The notes under the pieces are model-generated. The model had not been told where the DNA came from. It made no database searches and saw nothing but the letters and a program-made list of their open reading frames with translations. From assembly GCA_024742355.1 (NCBI GenBank), contig JANSYM010000001.1:1-64000 (forward strand): a stretch of DNA of 64,000 nucleotides. The letters run 5' to 3'. Shown here piece after piece: positions 33,861-43,187 of the stretch. The position numbers and the translations under genes are program-made. Position 1 is the first letter of the stretch. Each line of letters opens with the position of its first letter. The DNA is from Hyphomonadaceae bacterium (GTDB taxonomy: Bacteria > Pseudomonadota > Alphaproteobacteria > Caulobacterales > Hyphomonadaceae).

Positions 33861-34508
33861 TCAGCTCTCCACCAATTGCCCGACTTCAGCTCTGAGTTCG
33901 GGAATGCCATAGCCTTTTTCGGCTGATGTGACACGTGGGATCGGGTGCGCGGCCGGGTTTTTCTTGAGCTTTGCCTCGATCTTGGCGGTCACTGCCTCAA
34001 GTTCGGTCTTCTTCACCTTGTCGGCCTTGGTCAGCACGATCTGATAGTTCACCGCCGCTGTGTCGAGCATGGCCATGGTTTCGAGATCAGTGTCCATAAG
34101 CCCGCGGCGACTGTCGACGAGCAGGAATACCCGGCGCAAATTGGCGCGGCCGCGCAAATAGCGCTTGGTCAGCTGCACCCATTTGGCCTGTTGCTCGCGG
34201 GAGACCTTTGCATAGCCGAACCCGGGCAGATCAACGAGCCAGAGCTTGCCGGGACCGACATCGAAATAGTTGAGCTCACGCGTCTTGCCGGGCTCCGCCG
34301 AAGAGCGAGCCAGGCTCTTGCGATTGAGCAGGGCGTTGATCAGCGAAGACTTGCCGACATTCGAGCGGCCGGCAAACGCGATCTCCGGCCGGTTGCCATC
34401 CGGCAACTGGCTGAGGCTCGCCGCGCCAAGGACGAATTCCACCGGCCCGACGCAGAGCTTGCGACCTGCTTCCAGAGTCTCTTCAGAGAAGGTCGGCGCG
34501 CTTGCCAT
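33861..34508 (-). CDS. engB: Ribosome-biogenesis GTPase EngB (YihA/YsxC)
   Basis: A 215-residue small GTPase. The G1 motif is FAGRSNVGKSSLINALL, followed by RTRELN-like switch residues after PGKTRELNYF, G3 DLPGFGYAKVS and G4 LTKADK. EngB is an essential factor for large-subunit assembly. It abuts yidC with no intergenic bases, a conserved alphaproteobacterial order that supports co-expression of ribosome assembly and membrane insertion. Confidence 0.95.
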   Translation of the reverse strand: MASAPTFSEETLEAGRKLCVGPVEFVLGAASLSQLPDGNRPEIAFAGRSNVGKSSLINALLNRKSLARSSAEPGKTRELNYFDVGPGKLWLVDLPGFGYAKVSREQQAKWVQLTKRYLRGRANLRRVFLLVDSRRGLMDTDLETMAMLDTAAVNYQIVLTKADKVKKTELEAVTAKIEAKLKKNPAAHPIPRVTSAEKGYGIPELRAEVGQLVES

Positions 34509-36407
34509 CTATTCTGCCGGGGTTGACGAGCCCCGCCCGATTAATCGATTTATCAATTTGTCGAACTGCGTCTCGACCCCGTTCCTTCGCATAATGAAAT
34601 ATTGCTGGAACAGAGACAGGAAGTTCGACCAGACCCAGTACAGGACGAGACCAGCGGCGAATCCGCCAAACACGAACATGAAGACGAACGGCAAGGCCAT
34701 CATGATTGTGCGTTGGGTTGGATCTGGCGGCGGCGGTGACAGGGCCTGGATCGCGGCCATGGTGACGCCGTACAGGATGGGCAGGATGCCGATGCCGATG
34801 ACAAAACCGAGCAGTGGGATCGCTTTCACGTCTGCAGCCGCCCAGGGCAGCAGGCCAAACAGATTGCCGATTGCAGTCGGGTCTGGCGCCGACAGGTCGT
34901 TGATGAACCAGAACGCGGTGTGGCGCATTTCGATCGTCACGTAGAGCGTCTTATAGAGCGCGAAGAAGACCGGGATGGTGAACAGGATGGGCACACACCC
35001 AGCCAACGGGTTGGCCTTTTCACGCTGGTACAGCTTCATCACTTCTTGCTGGCGGCGCTGTGGATCGGCCTTGAACCGTTCCTGGATCTCTTTCATTGGC
35101 TCCGACAGCTTTTTCATCTTGGCCATCGACTTGTAGCTCTGATTGTAGAGCGGGATAAGCGGCGCGCGGACAATCACGGTGAGCGCCAGAATGGCCCAGC
35201 CAAACGACCCGATCTGGGTCTTGAGCCAGTTCAGCAGCGCGAAGAATGGCCGCGTGATATAATAGAGAATGTTGCCCCAATCGATCGAGTCATCAAAGCG
35301 CGGGACGCCGTCGGCTTTATAGCCGCGGACGACATTATATTCCTTGGCGCCGGCGAAAACCTGATTGGTGATGGTCACCGATTGCCCGGTAGCCACTTGC
35401 ACATCTTGCGCGTCAACAACCAGTTCGAGCAGGTTTTCCTTTTGCTGGACGCGGGCCCGCCAGGTACGGCCCTGTTCCGGGATCAGCGCGGCCATCCAGT
35501 ACATGTCGGTGAGACCGATCCAACCGCCTTCTTCGGCCGCTCTGAATCCGGTCTGGTCTGCGTCCTTGATGCCCTTGTTCTTGAACAGGTTCTTATAGTT
35601 GCGCATGGTCAGGCTGTTATCGAATATGCCGATCAGGCCCTGGTGCGCGAGCCCCATCTTCCGCGAAGAGCCGGGATCGGTTTCTTCGAGAAAGTCTTTC
35701 CAGGCACCATAGCGACGGACATAGCCGTTCGGACTGAGCGTGAAATCGCGGGCAGAATTGTTGGTGATCGTGTCCTGGAAGGTGAACATGTAGTTTTCAT
35801 CGATCGAAATGACGCGCTGCAGCGCGATGCCGCCGCGCTCGAAATTAAGCGTGACCGTTTCACCATTATCGATGGCGTCGGTTGATGCGGTCCAGCTATC
35901 CTCCGGCCGCAAAACCTGGAAATAGGTCGGGTTCTGGGGGTCAGCATCGTTCAGGACACTCCAGTTCCAGGTTGCCGAATAGCCGCTTGTTTTGCCTTCC
36001 AGCGTCGTGCGTGGGCGCAGCAGACGCAATTCTTCCTCGCGCGCGACTGTTTTATAGTGATCTTTCAGGTTGAGATCATCAATCTCGGATGTCTTGAGCA
36101 GGATCGAGCCGTCGACGCGATCCATGTCGAACGTAATCCGTTCGGTGCCGTCGAGGGCCGCTTCAATCGATTCCGGAACCGCAGGGGCGGCGTCCACAAC
36201 CACATCTGGGCTCGGTGTGGTCGAGTCGACCGTATCCGTAATTCCGGCTTCTGCGGCGGCGGCTTCGCGTTCGGCAGCAGCGCGTTTGGCGGCGGGGTCG
36301 AGCACGAAGGCCTGATAGCCAAACACAAAGACAATCATCAACGCCATGGCGATGATAAAGTTGCGCTGGTCCTGAGGGTCCATACCGTTTTGTTGATTGG
36401 GCAACAT
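34509..36407 (-). CDS. yidC: Membrane protein insertase YidC
   Basis: A 632-residue Gram-negative-type YidC. An N-terminal membrane helix is followed by a disordered Ala/Pro linker and a large periplasmic domain (to about 370). The conserved insertase core begins near FGWAILALTVIVR, which holds the hydrophilic-groove Arg, and continues through KEIQERFKADPQRRQQEVMKL to four more helices. The basic C-terminal tail is short. YidC inserts and folds inner-membrane proteins with or without SecYEG. It is in the canonical rpmH-rnpA-yidC order. Confidence 0.96.
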   Translation of the reverse strand: MLPNQQNGMDPQDQRNFIIAMALMIVFVFGYQAFVLDPAAKRAAAEREAAAAEAGITDTVDSTTPSPDVVVDAAPAVPESIEAALDGTERITFDMDRVDGSILLKTSEIDDLNLKDHYKTVAREEELRLLRPRTTLEGKTSGYSATWNWSVLNDADPQNPTYFQVLRPEDSWTASTDAIDNGETVTLNFERGGIALQRVISIDENYMFTFQDTITNNSARDFTLSPNGYVRRYGAWKDFLEETDPGSSRKMGLAHQGLIGIFDNSLTMRNYKNLFKNKGIKDADQTGFRAAEEGGWIGLTDMYWMAALIPEQGRTWRARVQQKENLLELVVDAQDVQVATGQSVTITNQVFAGAKEYNVVRGYKADGVPRFDDSIDWGNILYYITRPFFALLNWLKTQIGSFGWAILALTVIVRAPLIPLYNQSYKSMAKMKKLSEPMKEIQERFKADPQRRQQEVMKLYQREKANPLAGCVPILFTIPVFFALYKTLYVTIEMRHTAFWFINDLSAPDPTAIGNLFGLLPWAAADVKAIPLLGFVIGIGILPILYGVTMAAIQALSPPPPDPTQRTIMMALPFVFMFVFGGFAAGLVLYWVWSNFLSLFQQYFIMRRNGVETQFDKLINRLIGRGSSTPAE

Positions 36408-36440
36408 GGGCAGATCGTGTCCTGCATATAAAAAGAGGGG

Positions 36441-36821
36441 TCAGGTCGAACCTGTCCCCGCTGAGAATTGTTCGGCGAGGCTTATCAGCGCGCTTTCCAT
36501 ATCGTCAAGCAGGCGCTGCCAGCCAATCGTCGCAGTGTCCATTCGGGCAATGAACACATAGTCAGTGCCGCGGCGTCCGTGAAGGGGCAGAAGCTGATTA
36601 GCCGCCTCGCGCATCCGGCGCTTGGCGCGGTTGCGCGTGACCGAGTTGCCGACCTTCTTGGTCGCCGTGAACCCGGCGCCCATTGTGTCGGACCCGTTTC
36701 GTGCCCGCGCCTGTACAACGACCGACTTGCGCCGCTCTGATTTACCGCCCCGGACAAAAAGAAACTGGGGCCGTGTCTTGAGACGGACGACCCCAGTTTC
36801 GGATGTGTTTTTTTTTGCCAT
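36441..36821 (-). CDS. rnpA: Ribonuclease P protein component
   Basis: About 126 residues, basic. RLKTRPQFLFVRGGKSERR begins the fold, and the RNA-binding RNR motif is KVGNSVTRNRAKRRMREA. The protein assists the RNase P RNA in removing tRNA 5' leaders. I start at the ATG 36821. The frame stays open upstream through the rpmH gene to 36995, but that part reads rpmH in the wrong frame and has no conserved sequence. It lies 23 bases after rpmH. Confidence 0.93.
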   Translation of the reverse strand: MAKKNTSETGVVRLKTRPQFLFVRGGKSERRKSVVVQARARNGSDTMGAGFTATKKVGNSVTRNRAKRRMREAANQLLPLHGRRGTDYVFIARMDTATIGWQRLLDDMESALISLAEQFSAGTGST

Positions 36822-36844
36822 GGGAAACCCTTGGCGCGACGGTC

Positions 36845-36979
36845 TTAAGCAGACAGAACCTTGCGGCCTTTCGCGCGGCGGCGGGCCAGGACCTTGCGGC
36901 CATTTTTGGTTGCCATGCGCGAGCGGAAACCGTGTGTACGGGCGCGCTTCAGGCGGCTTGGCTGGAATGTGCGTTTCAT
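36845..36979 (-). CDS. rpmH: 50S ribosomal protein L34
   Basis: A 44-residue, highly basic protein that begins [20 protein letters not shown] and ends GRKVLSA, a near-invariant L34 sequence. It is a component of the large ribosomal subunit near the 23S 5' end. It is the first gene of the rpmH-rnpA-yidC run and is preceded by a well-formed promoter at 37024-37052. Confidence 0.97.
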   Translation of the reverse strand: MKRTFQPSRLKRARTHGFRSRMATKNGRKVLARRRAKGRKVLSA

Positions 36980-37023
36980 GGGCGTCTCGCCTCAATTGAA
37001 ATGTGTTGAACTCGAAAGCGCGG

Positions 37024-37052
37024 CTAATACGTGGGCCGACACGTCAGGTCAA
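37024..37052 (-). promoter_or_regulatory. Sigma-70-type promoter of rpmH-rnpA-yidC
   Basis: Read on the minus strand, TTGACC (-35, 37052-37047) is separated by 17 bases from TATTAG (-10, 37029-37024). Transcription would start near 37017, leaving about 38 bases of leader before rpmH. Position and spacing are ideal; no promoter data are available here. Confidence 0.65.
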
Positions 37053-37199
37053 GGGAAATCCGGCAGGATTTACAGGTCAAAAACACCCGCCCTGCCTGTT
37101 CACGCATGAGTGATGGATCGCGACCGGACTGTGTCGTGCATGTGCGGCGCTGCCAAAATATATCGACCCCGAACAAAGTTTTATCGGGATGACGAAATT

Positions 37200-37979
37200 A
37201 TGCTACGCACATTGCTGACTTCTGGAGCGCTGATCATGACACTGGCTGCCGGATCTGCTGCTGCAGACGACACCGAATTGCATACGCCGTGGGACGAGCT
37301 GCTGCGCACTTATGTCAGCGAGCATGATGATGGCGTGAACCGTTTCGACTATGGCGCGCTCAAGGACAATGCCGCCGATATGGCGAAACTGGACGCCTAT
37401 TTGGATGGCTTTTCCGCTCTCGATTTCGAAACGCTGACCGAGCCGGAACAGTTCGCGGCCTACTCAAATGTCTATAATGCGCTGACCGTGAAACACATTG
37501 TCGGGCGTTATCCGACCAAGTCGATCCGGTCGGGCTATATTGTCGGTCCCTGGAAGCGGGTGACGACGACGGTTGATGGTGAAGAAGTATCGCTGGACGC
37601 GATCGAGCACGAAATCCTGCGCGTCGAATGGGATGATCCACGCGTGCATTATGCGATCAATTGCGCGGCCTATAGCTGTCCGAACCTGCAGACCGATGCC
37701 TGGTTTGCTGAAACGCTTGATGAGGATCTGGACCGCGCCGCCCGCGACTATGTCAACGATCCGCGCGGCGTCACCATCCGCCGCAATGGCACATTGCAGG
37801 TTTCGACCATTTATAAATGGTTCCGGGAGGATTTTGGTGGCTCGAATGATGGCGTGATCGATCACCTGCTTGAATATGCGGAGCCGGAACTGGCCGCGCA
37901 GATTGAAGCCAAGCGCAGAATTACGAAACATGAATATGACTGGTCCTTGAACGATCCTGAATCTGTTCAAGGCTCATAA
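37200..37979 (+). CDS. Secreted DUF547 protein
   Basis: A 259-residue protein with a Sec signal peptide (about 1-21, AAA then DD). The mature protein carries the DUF547 core: AAYSNVYNALTVKHIV, VHYAINCAAYSCPNL with the conserved Cys residues, and STIYKWFREDFGG. DUF547 has a papain-like circularly permuted fold in some analyses, but activity is not established. The ATG at 37200 is chosen over one at 37110 because it starts the signal peptide. It heads a plus-strand run with a TVP38 protein and a flavoprotein. Confidence 0.85.
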   Translation: MLRTLLTSGALIMTLAAGSAAADDTELHTPWDELLRTYVSEHDDGVNRFDYGALKDNAADMAKLDAYLDGFSALDFETLTEPEQFAAYSNVYNALTVKHIVGRYPTKSIRSGYIVGPWKRVTTTVDGEEVSLDAIEHEILRVEWDDPRVHYAINCAAYSCPNLQTDAWFAETLDEDLDRAARDYVNDPRGVTIRRNGTLQVSTIYKWFREDFGGSNDGVIDHLLEYAEPELAAQIEAKRRITKHEYDWSLNDPESVQGS

Positions 37980-37992
37980 GAGGGATAGACTG

Positions 37993-38730
37993 ATGACGGA
38001 TGCAAGCGAGCAAAAACAAAGCCCGATCTGGGTGAAGCTCTGGCCGATTTACCTGATCGCAGCGGTGATGATTGGCGCCTGGCAGCTTGGTCTGTTCCAG
38101 TACCTGTCGCTGGATACGCTGCGTGAGCAGCAGGAAGTGCTGCAGGGCTTCGTCGCGAACAATCTGGTGCTCGCCATCGCCATTTTCATCGCGGTCTATG
38201 CGGCAGCCACCTTGTTTATGGTGCCCGGCGCGCTGTGGATCACGATTGCGGGCGGATTCCTGTTCGGCCTGGTCGGCGGGTCACTGGCAACGATTGCCGG
38301 CGCGACGCTGGGCGCGAGCCTGCTCTTCTTTGCCGCCAAGACCTCGATTGGCAGCGCCTTGCGCGACCGCGCGGGCCCATTCATGGCGAAGATGGAATCC
38401 GGGTTCAACGAGAATCCCTTCTCCTACATGTTCGCATTGAGACTGCTGCCCGTCGTGCCCTTCCCGGTTGCCAATATTGCGCCGGCATTGCTTGGCGCCA
38501 AATATCGCGAATATGCGATCACCACGGCCGTCGGCATCATTCCCGGCGTGATTGCCTATACCTGGGTCGGGTCTGGCCTCGGCGCGACATTTGCGGCTGG
38601 TGAAGATCCAAATCTCGGCATCATCGCCAAGAACATGCTGCCAGCTTTGGCGGCCCTCGGCGTGGTCTCGCTGATCCCGGTCGCGTACAAGAAGATCACG
38701 GGCCGCAAGACCGAGCCGGCGGAGGCCTAA
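37993..38730 (+). CDS. TVP38/TMEM64 (DedA-superfamily) membrane protein
   Basis: A 245-residue membrane protein with about five or six helices. LFMVPGALWITIAGGFLFG, PFSYMFALRLLPVVPFPVAN and IPGVIAYTWVGSG are the VTT/SNARE-associated domain hallmarks, including the conserved Arg in the re-entrant region. Family members are linked to lipid scrambling and membrane homeostasis; the specific role here is unknown. It starts 13 bases after the DUF547 gene and ends directly against the flavoprotein start. Confidence 0.88.
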   Translation: MTDASEQKQSPIWVKLWPIYLIAAVMIGAWQLGLFQYLSLDTLREQQEVLQGFVANNLVLAIAIFIAVYAAATLFMVPGALWITIAGGFLFGLVGGSLATIAGATLGASLLFFAAKTSIGSALRDRAGPFMAKMESGFNENPFSYMFALRLLPVVPFPVANIAPALLGAKYREYAITTAVGIIPGVIAYTWVGSGLGATFAAGEDPNLGIIAKNMLPALAALGVVSLIPVAYKKITGRKTEPAEA

Positions 38731-40251
38731 ATGTCAGATACGATTGCAACACCAGCCGCCCGAGTGGCGGAAACTGAGCTTATGGAGACAAAAACAATGA
38801 CAGAAGCTCCGCGGGAAACGGGCGTTAAACGCAAGCTCAAGGCTGATCTCATCATAATCGGTGGCGGATCAGGCGGCCTCTCTGCGGCGGCTGGTGCGGC
38901 AATGCTGGGTCTGAATGTGATCCTTTATGAGAAACACGAAATGGGCGGCGACTGCCTGAATTATGGCTGCGTGCCCTCCAAGGCGCTGCTGACCACCGCG
39001 AAATACGCCCAGACGGCGCGCGAAAGCGCCAAATATGGCGTCAGCGTCTCTGAGCCGAGCGTCAACTGGGAACAGGTCAAAGCCCATGTTCAGAAGGCTA
39101 TCGATACGATTGCGCCGGTCGACAGTCAGGAACGTTTCGAAGGTCTCGGCGTGACGGTCATCCGCGAGCACGCTCAGTTCAAGGATCGCAAGACCATCTC
39201 GTCGGCGACGACGGAAGCAACGGCGCGTCGGATCATCGTGTCGACCGGCTCGACGGCGTTCATCCCGCCAATTCCGGGCCTTAGCGAAACCCCATACATC
39301 ACCAACGAGACGGTCTTCTCCCTGCCGGAGCAACCAAAGCATCTAGTCATTCTGGGCGGCGGGCCAATCGGAATGGAAATGGCGCAGGCCTTCCATCGCC
39401 TTGGCTCAGAGGTCACCGTCATCGAAATGGGCCGCGCCATGGCGCGCGCAGAAGCAGATCACGCCAAGATTGCCGTAGACGCGATCCGCGAAGAAGGCGT
39501 CACCATTCTGGAAGGCCACAAGGCGGTTAAGGTCACGGGAGCCGCAGGCTCCGTTTCTGTTGATACCGAAAGTGAAGACGGCACCAAGACTGTCACCGGT
39601 ACGCATCTGCTGGTCGCCGTCGGTCGCCGCGCCATGCTGGATGGGCTTGAGCTCGAAGCCGGCAATGTCGATTTCGATCGTCGCGGCATTCAGGTCAGCG
39701 ACAAGCTGCGCTCGGTCTCCAATCCGCGCGTCTGGGCCCTCGGCGATATTGCGGGCCAGGGCCAGTTCACCCACCTGGCCGGCTGGCATGCCAGCGTGTT
39801 CACGCGCCGGGCGCTCTTCAAGCAAGGCAGCAAGGCGAGCGATTTGCCGCTTCCAGCCGTCACCTATGTCGCGCCGGAAGTGGCGCAGGTTGGCCTGACC
39901 GAAGCCGAAGCGCGCGCGCAATATGGCGACAGCGTCACGACATCGTCCTTCCCGTTTCACGAGAATGATCGTGCCATTGCGGAAGGAAAAACCCTCGGCG
40001 AAGCCAAGCTGGTGATCCGGAAAGGCAAGATCCTCGGTGCGTCTGTAGTGGGCGACGGGGCTGGCGATATCATCCAGATCGTTGGCTATGGCATGTCGAA
40101 CAAGCTTGGCGTGCAATCGCTGACCAATTTCATCTCGCCATATCCGACCCGCGCTGAAGTCGTGAAGCGGGCCGCCAGCGCGCATTTTACGCCGACTGTG
40201 TTCGGCAAAGCCTCAAGGACGCTGGTCGGGTTGCTGCAACGCATCCCTTAG
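38731..40251 (+). CDS. FAD-dependent pyridine-nucleotide disulfide oxidoreductase (mercuric reductase/lipoamide dehydrogenase-like)
   Basis: A 506-residue class I disulfide reductase. FAD binding is shown by LIIIGGGSGGLSAA, and the redox pair is MGGDCLNYGCVPSKALL. A central NAD(P) motif, VILGGGPIGMEMA, and a C-terminal dimerisation domain follow. A ~30-residue hydrophilic leader precedes the FAD domain; an internal ATG at 38797 would remove part of it. There is no N-terminal heavy-metal domain, and the C-terminal Cys pair of true MerA is not seen, so mercury reduction is unlikely. Such flavoproteins commonly accompany TVP38 genes. Confidence 0.87.
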   Translation: MSDTIATPAARVAETELMETKTMTEAPRETGVKRKLKADLIIIGGGSGGLSAAAGAAMLGLNVILYEKHEMGGDCLNYGCVPSKALLTTAKYAQTARESAKYGVSVSEPSVNWEQVKAHVQKAIDTIAPVDSQERFEGLGVTVIREHAQFKDRKTISSATTEATARRIIVSTGSTAFIPPIPGLSETPYITNETVFSLPEQPKHLVILGGGPIGMEMAQAFHRLGSEVTVIEMGRAMARAEADHAKIAVDAIREEGVTILEGHKAVKVTGAAGSVSVDTESEDGTKTVTGTHLLVAVGRRAMLDGLELEAGNVDFDRRGIQVSDKLRSVSNPRVWALGDIAGQGQFTHLAGWHASVFTRRALFKQGSKASDLPLPAVTYVAPEVAQVGLTEAEARAQYGDSVTTSSFPFHENDRAIAEGKTLGEAKLVIRKGKILGASVVGDGAGDIIQIVGYGMSNKLGVQSLTNFISPYPTRAEVVKRAASAHFTPTVFGKASRTLVGLLQRIP

Positions 40252-40275
40252 GCTAGTTGCCGAGGGGTGACAGAT

Positions 40276-41676
40276 GTGTCGGATCAGAACGCTCCCAAGC
40301 GCAAATTGCGCTGGCGGGACAGCCTGTCGTTCAGGCTGTTCCTGATCGCGATTGCCAGCGTGCTGGTGGTCGAGGCACTGATTTTCATCCCGAGCGCCAC
40401 GAATTTCCGCAACAACTGGCTGGAAGACCAGATCGAAGCCGGACGATTGGCGGCCCTCGCCCTTGAGGCCGCGCCCAGTCGTATGGTGTCAGAGGAGCTG
40501 GAGCAAGACCTGCTTGAAAGCGCCATGGTGCTGGCCGTGGCGGAGCTGTATGACGAGCGCCGCGACATGATCCTCAATCCGGGCCAGGAGATTTGCTGCA
40601 CCCGCAAGATCATCCTGTTTGATGAAACCCCGGACTTTTCCGAAATCAGCGATACGCTGGGCACATTCTTCGCGCCGAAGGATCGGTTCCTTGTCTTGCG
40701 CGCCGCCGGGTCTCGCCCCGGCCGGGCGATTGAGATTGTCGTCGATGAATCCGGCCTGCGCGGAGAGCTCGAGGATTATGGCCGCAACATCCTGGTCCTG
40801 TCGCTCATCATCTCGGCTTTCACGGGCGGGTTGATTTATCTCATGCTGGTCATGACTGTCGTGCGTCCGATCCGGCGCGTGACGCAATCGGTCGAGCAGA
40901 TTGGCGATGAGCCGGGCAGCTGGAAGCGCCGCCTATCGCCAACGCCGCGCGGCGACGAAATTGGGCGCGCACAGAATGCGCTGTCAGATATGGAAGAGGC
41001 CGTCTCGAATGCGTTTCGCCAGCAGGAACGGCTGGCACAGCTTGGCGAAGCTGTGGCCAAGATCAATCACGATCTCAGGAACTCGCTGGCGACGGCGCAG
41101 CTGGTGTCTGACAGTCTTTCCCGCTCTGAAGACCCACGTGTCGCAAAGAGCCTGCCGCGTCTGGAACGGGCGCTGGAGCGAGCCATTAATCTCGCCAGCG
41201 ACACGCTGAAATATGGCCGCTCTTCAGTGCCGGACTCAAACATTCAGAACGTCCGCCTGTTTGATATTGCCGAAGAAGCCGCCGCCGAGGCGCTGGCCGC
41301 CTATGGCGATGTCACGTTCAACAATGAAGTCGACCTGCAGGCCAATGCAAAGGCCGACCCGGATCATTTGCACCGGATCTGCGCCAATCTGATCCGAAAT
41401 GCCGCCGAAGCCATGGATGGCAAGGGCGCGATCTCTATCGGATATGACGGCGCCGCGCTGAGTGTTGCTGATAATGGACCGGGCTTACCAGAACAGGCGC
41501 GGACCAATCTGTTCAAAGCCTTTGCCGGGTCAACACGCCGCGATGGCACCGGGCTGGGCCTGGCGCTTTCTCGCGATCTGGCGCGGGCGATGGGCGGGGA
41601 TCTGGAACTGGGTGAGACCGGCGAGAGTGGGACGCGATTTGTGATCTTCTTGCCGACTGAGGCTCAGGGCGCGTAG
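40276..41676 (+). CDS. Membrane sensor histidine kinase without an adjacent response regulator
   Basis: A 466-residue kinase. A first membrane helix (about 18-40) and a periplasmic sensor segment with adjacent Cys107-Cys108 precede a second helix and a HAMP domain. The H-box is KINHDLRNSLATAQL, with phospho-acceptor His265. The ATPase domain has NLIRNAAEAM, VADNGPGLP and GTGLGLALSRDLA. I place the start at GTG 40276 because GAGGGG at 40262-40267 is correctly spaced; the GTG at 40267 overlaps that site. It follows the flavoprotein by 24 bases and converges with ubiB. Confidence 0.88.
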   Translation: MSDQNAPKRKLRWRDSLSFRLFLIAIASVLVVEALIFIPSATNFRNNWLEDQIEAGRLAALALEAAPSRMVSEELEQDLLESAMVLAVAELYDERRDMILNPGQEICCTRKIILFDETPDFSEISDTLGTFFAPKDRFLVLRAAGSRPGRAIEIVVDESGLRGELEDYGRNILVLSLIISAFTGGLIYLMLVMTVVRPIRRVTQSVEQIGDEPGSWKRRLSPTPRGDEIGRAQNALSDMEEAVSNAFRQQERLAQLGEAVAKINHDLRNSLATAQLVSDSLSRSEDPRVAKSLPRLERALERAINLASDTLKYGRSSVPDSNIQNVRLFDIAEEAAAEALAAYGDVTFNNEVDLQANAKADPDHLHRICANLIRNAAEAMDGKGAISIGYDGAALSVADNGPGLPEQARTNLFKAFAGSTRRDGTGLGLALSRDLARAMGGDLELGETGESGTRFVIFLPTEAQGA

Positions 41677-43184
41677 ACGACCGCCACAATCGCGGCCACC
41701 AGTGCCAGGAAAAAGCCCATCCAGCCCCACCACGGCGCGAACCGCTCACGCGGTAAAGGTGCTGGTTCCGGCGCGTTCAGTTTTGCTTCAAACTGATCCA
41801 TCACAGCTGGCAGGCGTTTCAGGCGATCGGCGACGTCCTTGACGTTCTGCGCCACCAGTTTTGCGGCGCCGGCAGGCCCCAGATTTTGCGTAATCCAGTC
41901 TTTGACGACCGGCTCCGCGGCGGCCCAGATATCATGCCCGGGATCAATCGCGCGGGCGACGCCTTCGACCTGGACCATGGTTTTCTGAAGCAGCACCAGT
42001 TCCGGGCGCAATTGCATCCCGAACGTGTGGGTGAAGTCCAGGAGCTGCAGCAACAACCGGCCCATCGAGACATCGCTGGCCGACTTGCCATGGATTGGTT
42101 CACCAACGCTGCGCAGGGCCTGGGCGAAATCGCCGACTGATTTGTCCGCTGGCACATAACCCGCCTCGAAATGGACTTCGGCGACGCGGTGATAGTCGCG
42201 TTTGAGGAAGCCCCACAGGATCTCAGCCAGGAAGCGGCGCTCTCCGAGACCGATCCGGCCAATGATGCCGAAATCGACCAGCGCCAGGCGGCCGTCCGGC
42301 GTCACGATCATGTTGCCTTCATGCATGTCCGCGTGAAACACGCCGTGATGGATGGCATGATCGAGGAAGCCGCGCGTGACCGTATTGGCAAGCGTCGCGC
42401 GATCTATGCCAGGCGTGTTCGCAGCTTCCGGATCGGTGAGCGGCTTGCCGTCAATCCATTCGGTGGTCAGGACGCGTTTGCCCGAACGCTCCCAGTCGAC
42501 TTCTGGGATGTAATAATAGCCAGCCTTAAAGGACAGCTCGCGCATTTCGTCAGCGCCACCGGCTTCGAGGCGCAGGTCGAGCTCTTTCTCCATCGCCTCG
42601 GCCACGGTTTCGGTGAAAGCAATGGGGGCCAGGCGGCGGCTTTCGACATTCACCCGCTCGACCGTCCGCGCGGCGCGCTTCATCGCGCGCAGCTCGCGGC
42701 TGATCAGGGTTTCGACCCTCGGACGCAAGATTTTGACGGCCTTGGCACCGTCCGCAGTCTGCATGTGATGGACTTGCGCGAGCGATGCCGCAGCGACCGG
42801 TTCAGACAATTCCGGAAACAGCCTCGCTGCGTCGTCGCCAAATTCCTCTTCCAGGGCCGCTTGCGCGGCTTTCATTGAAAAGGGCGGCAGCTTGTCTTTC
42901 AGTCGCGACAAGTCGCTGGTGGTCTCGACGCCGAACACATCCGGCCGGGTGGCGAGAAACTGACCCAGCTTGATATAGGCAGGCCCGAGCTTTTCGAGCG
43001 CCGTGGCAAGGCGTTTGCCCGGGCGACCTTTGGCGCCGCCGCCAAAGATGCGCAGCGTCTTGCCGGCGAGCTTGGCTGGGAAGGGCAGGCGAGAATGGTA
43101 TTCGCCTGGCAGGATGACGTCATGACGCGCGAGCGCCGTGCCCGCACGCAAAAGCCGTCCATAATCTGCCAACGCCTTGAACAT
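41664..43184 (-). CDS. ubiB: Ubiquinone biosynthesis protein UbiB
   Basis: A 506-residue ABC1/ADCK/UbiB-family protein. The invariant KxGQ region is GPAYIKLGQFLATRPDVFG. The Ala-rich nucleotide loop VAAASLAQVHHM, the kinase-like VHFADMHEGNM equivalent HAIHHGVFHADMHEGNMI and LVDFGIIGRI are all present. Two hydrophobic segments at the C-terminus anchor it in the membrane. UbiB has ATPase activity and is needed for ubiquinone assembly. It starts three bases after ubiE. Confidence 0.94.
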   Translation of the reverse strand: MFKALADYGRLLRAGTALARHDVILPGEYHSRLPFPAKLAGKTLRIFGGGAKGRPGKRLATALEKLGPAYIKLGQFLATRPDVFGVETTSDLSRLKDKLPPFSMKAAQAALEEEFGDDAARLFPELSEPVAAASLAQVHHMQTADGAKAVKILRPRVETLISRELRAMKRAARTVERVNVESRRLAPIAFTETVAEAMEKELDLRLEAGGADEMRELSFKAGYYYIPEVDWERSGKRVLTTEWIDGKPLTDPEAANTPGIDRATLANTVTRGFLDHAIHHGVFHADMHEGNMIVTPDGRLALVDFGIIGRIGLGERRFLAEILWGFLKRDYHRVAEVHFEAGYVPADKSVGDFAQALRSVGEPIHGKSASDVSMGRLLLQLLDFTHTFGMQLRPELVLLQKTMVQVEGVARAIDPGHDIWAAAEPVVKDWITQNLGPAGAAKLVAQNVKDVADRLKRLPAVMDQFEAKLNAPEPAPLPRERFAPWWGWMGFFLALVAAIVAVVYAP

Positions 43185-43187
43185 GGA

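Noticed and set aside
38731-40251. Mercuric reductase
   Set aside because: No heavy-metal-associated domain, no C-terminal Cys pair and no mer genes; only the general disulfide reductase fold is supported.
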